In this document: piece by piece, positions 8,401 through 16,907 of the stretch
How positions within the stretch are numbered: the first letter of the stretch is position 1
Layout: every line of letters begins with the position of its first letter
Source: Bolinopsis microptera
Lineage: Eukaryota; Ctenophora; Tentaculata; Lobata; Bolinopsidae
DNA: 21,868 bases
Direction of reading: 5' to 3'
Assembly (NCBI RefSeq): GCF_026151205.1
Contig: NW_026971893.1
Span: 1-21,868, forward strand
Position numbers and translations under genes: made by a program
The notes under the pieces: generated by a model
Told to the model about the DNA's origin: nothing
The model's input: only the letters and a program-made list of their open reading frames with translations
The model's database searches: none

Positions 8401-9191
8401 GTATTATATATGAAGTGATGAGATTAGATTTGTCGGTAGCTGCCAGAAAAACAAACTTATATCAATTAAATACAATTTTTATATCTAATTTGGAAACAAT
8501 TGTGAAAATAAAATCACTCATTTTAACATTTAACATTTTCAATTACTCGTATTTTTGTCCAGCATAACGAAATTTTGTTGCATCAAAAAGCCATTTTCAC
8601 AAATTAATGTTTCGTCCGTACATTAAATTATTCAACAGATCATCATCATAACTTTCAAATATTACCTACTATAATCAACCTAAAAAAGATTGGAAAAAAA
8701 ACGAATTTCTCTATCCTATATCTAGTATCTACAGATAAAAATATCAGTGATTATACTCAACCATCACAGCTTTTATCGAAATTTCATATAAAATCGTGAA
8801 TTATTCTACAAAAAAGACGTTAATAATGTTCCAGCACTCAAATGATCTGTTACAAAACAAACCCCAGAAAATTAACTACACTGTTATCAGAGACTTTCGT
8901 CCGTTTACTAATCGAAATTCTGTGATAAAACCACACTTGAATTTACAAGCAGTTAATAAATACTTTACTTGGTAATACGCAATCAAATTTAATGCAAAGA
9001 ACAGGAAGCAAATATCGGGTTGAGAACTTGAACAGATTCTTGTAAACAATTTAGGGCACACACTGCACCTAATTGTTTCATGCTTCTAAAGGGAGATCTA
9101 TCCAGATAGCTTTATACAGTGACAAAAATAGCAAGTCCACAAATGATATCAGAAGTTCTGAAAAGTGGGAAAACTGAAAATAACAACATTC
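8401..9191. other. Intergenic region downstream of the PPP1R42-like gene
   Basis: AT-rich DNA that must contain the 3' UTR of the minus-strand gene ending at 9192. I find no AATAAA on the minus strand close to the stop. Immediately after the stop the minus strand reads GTGAGAATG and, about 40 bases on, CCCACTTTTCAG, which resembles a tiny intron. A short alternative C-terminus by splicing is possible but unproven. Confidence 0.4.
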
Positions 9192-10951
<1,760 letters not shown>

Positions 10952-11353
10952 TCACTTTGCTTTGTCTCTAAAATAATCAGCCAAGTTTTCAACAGCCTCT
11001 ACACAAATACTAGGGTACATATTGTTAGCGTAGGTTGCTATGATAACCAGTGTGTTAGTCTTAACAATGATCACACCACCCTCATTTCCACCCTCTACTC
11101 TTGCGTAGATACTGTTCTTGTCACTCCTCAGACAATGGTACTCCTGGTTTGTGCTAGTCAAGTGGAACCCTTCACTGCGCAGTAAGGTAGGTTCCCGAAA
11201 AAACTTGACAATACAACTCAGTTCCTCAGGGTCTAGCATGAAGCCAACTGATGAGGCACGAAGAGATGAGTCCTTGCGGCGGATAATAGCAGCGTGTTCC
11301 ACATGTGATGTTGAGATCAGACCATCTTGGAGCAGGCTTTGTAAGTGATTCAT
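10952..11353 (-). CDS. PFN4: Profilin-4-like protein
   Basis: The 133-residue product aligns end to end with vertebrate PFN4 (about 129 residues). The N-helix starts MNHLQSLLQDGL. The middle includes YHCLRSDKNSIYAR (72-85) and GGVIIVKTNTLVIIATY (92-108). The C-helix is NMYPSICVEAVENLADYF (111-128). The open frame extends 19 codons further 5' to 11410, but homology puts the start at 11353. PFN4 is the divergent testis-enriched profilin. In mammals it has weak or no actin and polyproline binding, binds acidic phospholipids, and supports acrosome and manchette formation. In agreement, this protein has no tryptophan at all, so the usual polyproline-binding tryptophans are absent. The gene has a single exon and lies upstream of, and co-oriented with, the PPP1R42-like gene. 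Confidence 0.93.
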   Translation of the reverse strand: MNHLQSLLQDGLISTSHVEHAAIIRRKDSSLRASSVGFMLDPEELSCIVKFFREPTLLRSEGFHLTSTNQEYHCLRSDKNSIYARVEGGNEGGVIIVKTNTLVIIATYANNMYPSICVEAVENLADYFRDKAK

Positions 11354-11749
11354 TGTGAGCAACTGGAGGATAGCATGGTTAGCAATTATAAAGGAGTCTA
11401 ATCTCAGCAAATTCTCGATAAACTTAAGGTTTACATGGGACGCTGTAAATAACTATGTAATCATTCTCAATATTAATGTGTTACTTATTAATAATTTATT
11501 ACTTATTTCGAATCTGCTTCTAGGCAAATGTCCTATTAGGTTTTATATGAAGTCACTTTACCGAAAGATGGGGAAATCAAATAACCATATACTCAATACC
11601 AAAAGTGTCATAATGTCTAAATCTAATCAAATCAAATCAAATAATAATGACACAAAACATCACACAACATCATAAATATTTAATTAATTTAAATATAATT
11701 TTAGGTTCAAAGACCTAGTAAAAATATACTTAATTATACTTTATAATTA
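11354..11749. other. Upstream region of profilin-4, otherwise empty
   Basis: The sequence is AT-rich, with a short AATCA run (about 11624-11640). It should contain the profilin-4 promoter on the minus strand, but no specific element can be pointed to. Plus-strand open frames here are composition artefacts. Confidence 0.4.
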
Positions 11750-11850
11750 TGAGCATTATATTTTCATTGTTATAAATTTGTTGATTCTGTAAAATGTGCT
11801 CAAATTTCCTGTTTCATTTAATTTCTTGTTTCATTGACTATATAAGTTGA
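11750..11850 (+). repeat. Diverged dispersed repeat, copy 1 (partner at 14101-14220)
   Basis: TGAGCATTATATTTT, then AAATGTGCT and AATTTCTTGTTTC occur in the same order and orientation here and at 14101-14220, with substitutions and indels between them. The family is unknown. Confidence 0.6.
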
Positions 11851-11929
11851 TAAAGCATTTATTAGCAACATTTGCCAAACAATTGATCATGTGATATGTG
11901 AACAACCCTTTGTGATCTAGGAGACCGTA

Positions 11930-12345
11930 AAGCTTATCTCAATCTAAGGGATGAAGTTAAAGGATACGTCTTGCAACGTTGCGCCCCCACCCAAAAAGTG
12001 TCCCCCTCTTGACACCCCCTCCCCTTTTATAAAGTTAAAATTAGATGATTAAAGAGGATACACAAGTAAAATCTCTAAAAAAGTGTGTTTTTAGACTCTA
12101 GAGCATAACTCACAATTTTGCTAGTACTTGAGTTAAGTTTTTCAAAATGTCCACATTAAAATGATGATTTAGCACGCCCCTAAGTTGGCAACCCCCCCCC
12201 CCCCTCCCCTTGCACAGCGGGGTCAGCGGGGCATTCCTTACGCCACAAGATGCTGGCACAGCATTGCTGAGCTGGATCTTCCTCTGATTCCCATCAGTGC
12301 AATGAGTGTGCTCCTTAACAGATCAAACCTGAATCGTGTTCTGAT
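11930..12345. other. Low-complexity C-rich DNA upstream of an RT remnant
   Basis: Clusters of C-rich sequence (about 11980-12030, and a C13 run at 12192-12204 followed by TCCCC) alternate with AT-rich DNA. Upstream of the RT remnant a second plus-strand frame is open for about 38 codons (12230-12345). It is not recognisable. Confidence 0.4.
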
Positions 12346-12570
12346 ATGATTTTTGATTTGATGAGAACCATCCCTGATAGTGCAGAGAGCTTGCAGCCCA
12401 TCAAGGACAATATCAGGTATTTACTCATTCCCAACATGACAGGTCACACAATATGGTTAGACCTCGAGCATGGCCTATTCTCCCTCAAATCAAAGTTAGC
12501 TGGACTAGCTATCACTAATCCAGTAGAAATGTCTTCCAAAGATCACTACTTGCTGGCCACACACATCTGA
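12346..12570 (+). pseudogene. Reverse-transcriptase-associated protein remnant
   Basis: The 74-codon open frame carries segments that I recognise from the region downstream of the RT domain in retroelement proteins common in invertebrate genomes. These are LMRTIPDSAESLQPIKDNIR, then YLLIPNMTGH, then LFSLKSKLAGLAITNPVEMS. The usual form is MRTIP...IPA(L/M)TGH...LPxxLGGLGIxNP. Compared with that, the two glycines of LGGLG are changed to LAGLA, and no RT domain remains upstream. It is a decayed fragment in plus orientation. A polyadenylation-like AATAAA lies about 70 bases downstream (near 12641). The exact retroelement class cannot be fixed from this piece. Confidence 0.5.
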
Positions 12571-12726
12571 ACGAAATTCCCCTAGTCTAGTGTTTTCCAA
12601 GTCTTGTCCTGTGAGTAAAGTATGTGTGAGAAAGGTTTTAATAAAATTAATGCATATTTTTGAATTTTTAAGATTTAATTTGAGAATGAAGTATAAAGAA
12701 ATTTTTAATTAGCACTGTATAATTTA

Positions 12727-13606
12727 CAGTGGTCGACCAGGGGCAGGATTCTGACCAGGGCCGGGGAACCCCAATATAGCCGGGGCCGGGTCTGACTACT
12801 GAGAATTGGCCGGGGCCGGGAAATCTTCCATTTTGCCGGGGCCGGGGGTAGTTTACCAAACTGAAGTTAGAAATTGAAACATGAATTTGACAATAATTTA
12901 GGCTGGTGTGATGCAATCGGGAAGAATTAAACTCAAGGTGCGGCTTATCCTCACCGACTTGAGGATTAAACCGCAACTTCGTGCTGTGAACCAACTCAGG
13001 ATAATCCTCATTATCCTGAGATCCATGCTTAATTTCTAATCCTCAACTCGGAACTGAGGATAACCCTCAGCTGCTACTTTATCTTGACCTCGGGATTTAA
13101 AAGTAATCCCACATCCAAATATGGCTCAGTTCACAAAAATTTACCATAAATGGTAGGCTCTGTAGTTTACGTTGAGCCTTAGTTTTAGCTGCAGTGCAGT
13201 ATTTTTACTTTCTAGTTTCTACGTATGTTTTATCGCAAATTTCTCGGAGACGATTAATTGAAAAGTCTGATCATACTGAGGAAGAACCACGGTTTTTATG
13301 TTACTAGCCGTAGTCTAATTTAAGCTGTATGTTGTATTTTTTATATTTAAACATACTCAACATAGACAATAAATTTTTCAACTTTGAAATCTCCTAATTA
13401 CCATTAAATTGTGTTTGATTTTTTTTTTAAATGTGCCAAAATCATTTATAAAATCCCCGGCTGTGCCCCCGGCAAATGCATGGTTTTTGGCCGGGGTTAA
13501 ATTAATTGGCCGGGGCCGGGGTTTACCCCTGGCAATTTACCAAATTTTGGCCGGGCCGGGAAGGGCCGGGGGTTGTGATTTTGGCCGGGGCCCCAGTCGA
13601 CCACTG
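12727..13606. mobile_element. Non-autonomous hAT-like element (880 bp) with GGCCGGGG subterminal repeats
   Basis: The terminal inverted repeat CAGTGGTCGAC (12727-12737, complement at 13596-13606) is perfect for 11 bp and then degenerates. It is flanked by an exact 8-bp direct repeat, ATAATTTA, at 12719-12726 and 13607-13614. As in the element at 454-865, both ends carry many GC-rich units (GGCCGGGGCCGGG) mostly on one strand, embedded in AT-rich DNA. No transposase is encoded. The two elements share the CAG end, the 8-bp duplication and the overall design, but not sequence, so they are separate hAT-like families. Confidence 0.87.
12934..13085. repeat. Cluster of nested hairpins built on TGAGGATTA/TAATCCTCA
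   Basis: Inside the hAT-like element, the motif AGGATWA and its complement recur at least eight times. They form several hairpins, including a perfect 10-bp stem CTCAGGATAA/TTATCCTGAG (12995-13004 and 13011-13020, loop TCCTCA). Another is a GCGG...CCGC-closed hairpin at about 12938-12973. This may be a nested insertion or an internal binding-site array. Confidence 0.65.
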
Positions 13607-13614
13607 ATAATTTA

Positions 13615-13912
13615 AGATATTTATAGCTTATTATATAACCATTGATACAAAGGCCTTAATTTTTCACCAGCTCTCCAATATCCATCTTGAAGTTGCATTT
13701 TATATCATCAAACTACACAATATAAACTTGAGCATACTATATAGTGTAGACTTTCTGTCACAACAAGACTGCAACCCATAGTAACAAATAAAAACAAAAC
13801 CCCTAATGTCTGCTAACAATTTTCTTCTGATCCTAATATGAGCCTTTTCTCTAAAAACTCAACTGAACTAGCTTTTCGGTGTGTGGAAAAGCTTCCAGGC
13901 ATGCACATTCAT
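13615..13912. other. Intergenic, no feature seen
   Basis: AT-rich sequence without repeats or credible coding frames, between the hAT-like element and the first GCGCGC-type repeat. Confidence 0.5.
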
Positions 13913-14022
13913 TGACTGATGTTACTCGTCTAAATTTCTTCGAAGTAGCGCGCGCCGCTTTCTTCTCGAAAGCCCGATGGCACGAGCTACGAAGTAGCGC
14001 GCGCCGGGCCAGATCATGGTCA
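13913..14022 (+). repeat. GCGCGC-type dispersed repeat, copy 1
   Basis: The block starts GATGTTACTCGTCTAAATTT, contains CGAAGTAGCGCGCGCCG twice about 50 bp apart, and ends GGGCCAGATCATGGTCAA. A near-identical copy lies at 14942-15057. Its GC-rich, AT-poor composition contrasts with the surroundings. A 74-82 codon ORF on either strand through it is not conserved as protein. Confidence 0.8.
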
Positions 14023-14100
14023 AGCACATTCATTGCCCCGTTAGTTACCTGTCCCTTCAAAATCAAACTAACAGTCAAGGACAAAAAGTCATACACCAAA

Positions 14101-14220
14101 TGAGCATTATATTTTTATAAATTGTTTTACACCTTTTTAATCTGTGAAATGTGCTAAAAATTAAATTTCTTGTTTCGTTGAAAAAATTTCTTGTTTTATT
14201 GAGAAATATATAAAATTATT
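14101..14220 (+). repeat. Diverged dispersed repeat, copy 2
   Basis: This is the same-orientation partner of 11750-11850, beginning TGAGCATTATATTTTTATAA. Internally, AATTTCTTGTTT is duplicated (about 14163 and 14187). Confidence 0.55.
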
Positions 14221-14635
14221 CAAACAATATACACATAATTGTCACAATGACCCTATACAAAAACAACCCTTCAAAAAATCAATATATTCCCTATCGCAAA
14301 TATTTGGAGAAACATTTGAATATTAACCTTGGCCTTGTGGCTCTAAATTCAAATCTAAACTGTTTATATCAACAAAGTTCTTTCTCGCACCTCTGTCCCC
14401 CCCCCCCCCCCCCCCCGTACAGAAATCACTGTTGTTCTTAGGATTTCGAAACGAAGGCACTTCCTTATGTATCCAACAGCATCTGAATAACTTTCATTGA
14501 AAATTAGTGTAACAAATTGGCTAACCAGCAGCTTACAGAAAACATTTTAAAGCAATATACCACATAGTTGCTTTGCTAATTCGCAACGCAACGATCTAGA
14601 GGGGCCAGGGTTGACATTGTCAATCAAAAGGTCCC
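14221..14635. other. Intergenic, includes a C20 homopolymer (14397-14416)
   Basis: The C20 run is the longest homopolymer of the window and ends a spurious plus-strand ORF as polyproline. Otherwise nothing is recognised. Confidence 0.5.
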
Positions 14636-14690
14636 TTACTGGGCGGAGCTCAGCCTGTCATTCCGCCGAATCTTTATTGTTTATGAACAT
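14636..14690 (+). repeat. CTCAGCCTGTCATTCCGCC repeat, copy 1
   Basis: TTACTGGGCGGAGCTCAGCC, then TGTCATTCCGCCGAATCTTT and TTTATGAACAT recur at 21649-21705 (nearly identical) and, in shortened form, at 21526-21560. One copy abuts the GATGTTACTCGT motif of the GCGCGC-type repeat, so both may be parts of one interspersed family. Confidence 0.75.
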
Positions 14691-14941
14691 GATAGCCTGA
14701 GTTCCCCAGGTAAGAGGTCCCAAATATAAAATAAAAAGTATAATGTGATACCAAACTTCGACACGCCGCGCAAACAAGCATTTTTGCTTCGCAGAGCAAC
14801 GATCTCGATTATTAATCAAATGCATTAAACCAAAATGTAAACATTTGCATTTTGACGAAGTCAGAAGTAGCGCGCGCTGCGAAACACATTTTTAGCTTGA
14901 GTTGACATGCAATATTTGTAAAATATTATATTTGGTCTTGA

Positions 14942-15057
14942 CGGATGTTACTCGTCTAAATTTCTTCGAAGTAGCGCTCGCCGCTTTCTTCTCGAAATGG
15001 CCCGATGGCAAGTGCTACGAAGTAGCGCGCGCCGGGCCAGACCATTAACAATGGTCA
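14942..15057 (+). repeat. GCGCGC-type dispersed repeat, copy 2
   Basis: Aligns with 13913-14022 throughout, with a handful of changes (for example GTAGCGCTCGCCG for GTAGCGCGCGCCG) and a small insertion in the tail, CCATTAACAATGGTCAA. It is followed at 15060-15097 by CGTCGACGACTCCAACTAGG and a GC-rich tail, a motif that recurs in the palindrome at 21000-21225. A partial CAGAAGTAGCGCGCGCTGCG copy lies just upstream near 14862. Confidence 0.8.
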
Positions 15058-15097
15058 AACCGTCGACGACTCCAACTAGGTGCGCGTCTTGGCGCGC

Positions 15098-15368
15098 CTT
15101 TGATACATGTTTCGTATCCCAATATCAGGCCCAGCAGACCTTACCGGCTAGCGATATTACTACAGGGTGATCGCCTTTTCACAGCTTGTTGAGCTCCGCG
15201 CGCGCTCGTGAGTTCATTGCATTTGCACGCTTCAAACATTCCAAAGATGCAATTGTACCGCGTACCACGTGATACGATTCAGCCAATCAGAGAACAACAA
15301 TCTGCAAAGTTAAAGCTGTGCAGTTTTATATGACCTAAAATATGACTTTTCGCGATAATTCAAAATCT
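15098..15368. other. Intergenic, no gene seen
   Basis: Mixed composition with short GC-rich islands (CTCCGCGCGCGCTCGTG near 15195) that resemble flanks of the GCGCGC-type repeat. No exon or clear element boundary. Confidence 0.4.
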
Positions 15369-15380
15369 ACGTTGTTTTTA

Positions 15381-15652
15381 ATTTTCCCCCTGCACAGGGG
15401 GGGCTGAAACCAGGTTTTCGATCAAACGCTGCCATTTGTGGTCAAACTTCGCCAACAGTTGCTCTCGTCCAATGAAATCGCTGCATTTTGCCTGCCATTA
15501 TGCATAATTGAATTACATATATTCGTATGCGTGGCTTCGCTTTCATAATGCAGCGATTTCATTGGACGAGAGCAACTGTTGGCGACGTTTGACTACAAAT
15601 GGCAATGTTTGATCGAAAACCTGGTTTCAGCTCCCCCTGTGCCTGGGGGGAA
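15381..15652. mobile_element. MITE with arms of about 100 bp and imperfect 12-bp flanking direct repeat
   Basis: The arms 15382-15479 and 15547-15652 are inverted copies sharing GCTGAAACCAGGTTTTCGAT and CAACAGTTGCTCTCGTCCAA, among other blocks, with few mismatches. The termini are TTTCCCCC...GGGGGGAA. Flanks ACGTTGTTTTTA (15369-15380) and ACGTTATTTTTA (15653-15664) differ by one base, consistent with a target duplication of about 9-12 bp, as made by Mutator-like elements. The loop of about 67 bp is AT-rich. No coding capacity. Confidence 0.75.
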
Positions 15653-15664
15653 ACGTTATTTTTA

Positions 15665-15984
15665 CAAGGCGAACATTTTATTGAAAACCAGACGTTTCTA
15701 TCTCTTTTACTTTCAAAGTTAGGCTCCAGCCAGTATAGTTTCCTGGGATGCCTTCTGCGGTCGCGCGCTACTGCAAGCGAGAGGGCTCTGGATAGAGCAG
15801 ACGTTAGGAGAAAAGACAATTTTTTGAGAAAAGACAATTTTATTATTTATCACCAATTCAATACATAATCAATAAATATATATCCGAATAAATTTGATTA
15901 AAAATTAAATGATACAAGTATGCTAGCAGCTAGCGCGCTTATATTTGATAAATATTCACGCTGTTAAAATGGGTTTTACCACAC
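15665..15984. other. Intergenic, no gene seen
   Basis: Plus- and minus-strand ORFs of about 90 codons span the MITE boundary and are not credible as genes. The remaining sequence is AT-rich with no repeat recognised. Confidence 0.4.
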
Positions 15985-16067
15985 CGCCACTCACATTAGC
16001 ACAGTTGGTGAACGGACCCAGGCGCTGTTAAGCTTTTATGAGCCCTGGTTGACTGCTGAGAGTGGCG
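15985..16067 (+). other. tRNA-like relic (degenerate tRNA pseudogene or SINE head)
   Basis: CGCCACT and AGTGGCG at the two ends form a perfect 7-bp acceptor-like stem across 83 nt. TAGCACAGTTGG (from about 15996) fits the Pol III A-box consensus TRGCNNAGYNGG. About 50 bases on, GGTTGACTGC partly fits the B box, inside a loop of seven bases closed by a poor 5-bp stem. The anticodon arm does not fold convincingly, so a functional tRNA is unlikely. Confidence 0.25.
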
Positions 16068-16252
16068 AAGGGGCTGATATTAATTTTATCTTAGTTTAAC
16101 CTAGATTCCAATAAAATTTTAGTTTTGTGTTATAATTATATGATTTTTATGCGATATTTAAGTTACAGCTGCTCGCAATACATTATTGCTTAAAAATTGT
16201 TAAATATGCTCGCTATACGCTTAATTTTAGATACCGTATGTATATATACATA

Positions 16253-16510
16253 TCAGCTCATAATACCAAATAACAATAATAAATAAATTAAAAGCATTGA
16301 AGAGGTCCAAAACCAATTCAAGCATGACACAAAGTTAAATACATTTTCATCGGAAGCTTCAAGCTTATTAACGTTTGATTCCGTACGTTCATGATCCGTT
16401 ATTATGCATTCACCTTCAGGCGGTGTCGACGGATCATGCGAAAAGGGTTTTTGACAGGCTGTGCCCTTACCATAATTAAACTGAACCATTGCCTGATACG
16501 ATGTAAACAA
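16253..16510 (-). CDS. Hypothetical short ORF with hydrophobic C-terminus
   Basis: An 85-codon minus-strand frame encodes a polar N-terminal part (HDPSTPPEGECIITDHER at about residues 25-42). It ends in a hydrophobic stretch (SSMLLIYLLLLFGIM, residues about 70-84) followed directly by the stop. The layout is that of a tail-anchored membrane protein, but AT-rich DNA often encodes such leucine/isoleucine runs by chance. An inner Met (MVQFNYGKG) is an alternative start. No homologue is recognised, no splice context supports it, and the surroundings are repeat-rich. Confidence 0.2.
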   Translation of the reverse strand: MFTSYQAMVQFNYGKGTACQKPFSHDPSTPPEGECIITDHERTESNVNKLEASDENVFNFVSCLNWFWTSSMLLIYLLLLFGIMS

Positions 16511-16806
16511 GAGTGTTGGATAGGTGAGCCGCGCAAGCGCTCGCGCATTTGTGTCGCTCTGACAAATAGCACTTGAATAATTTAGCTACCAAGACGTAAA
16601 TCGCGCGTTACGTAAAGTATTATTTTTCCCTTCGAATAAAGTGAACGTTACACCCGCGTGTAACCTGCTTTAATGTTTTGTGTGCATGTGTGGTGGAGTG
16701 AGTGTATAATGAAATGATTGAATGAATCTTTTTTCTTTTGTGGTGCATATATGATGTGAGTGACAGGTGTAAAATCTAAAATATATAAATATAAATGGGG
16801 GTCTTT
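16511..16806 (-). other. Probable LINE 3' UTR and flank
   Basis: On the minus strand this follows the LINE stop codon at 16807-16809, so part of it is the 3' UTR of that element. The 3' terminus is not marked by a clear tail or target duplication. A small perfect hairpin, GTTACAC-CCGC-GTGTAAC, lies at about 16644-16661. Confidence 0.4.
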
Positions 16807-16907
16807 TCATAGGAAAGTGTTGAAGTTTAAGTCCTGCCAGTTAATATTGTCAGGTTGGTGTTGAGCCTTCATGATAGAAAGCTTCAATCGGGATTTAATT
16901 GAACCTA
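16807..16907 (-). pseudogene. 3' end of the split LINE ORF
   Basis: Read on the minus strand from the target duplication (16900-16907), this continues the reverse-transcriptase frame of 19759-20820 for 30 codons, beginning IKSRLKLSIM, to a TGA at 16809-16807. A basic IKSRLK-type segment near the end is usual for LINE ORF2 proteins of this group. The two parts were one open frame before the 2.84-kb foldback element inserted. Confidence 0.8.

Noticed and set aside
12668-12994. 108-codon minus-strand ORF rich in proline and glycine
   Set aside because: It is the translation of the GGCCGGGG subterminal array of the hAT-like element.
14247-14441. 64-codon ORF ending in polyproline
   Set aside because: The polyproline is the translation of the C20 homopolymer; the rest is AT-rich noise.
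15559-15868. ORFs of about 90 codons on both strands
   Set aside because: They straddle the MITE border and are not homologous to anything recognised.
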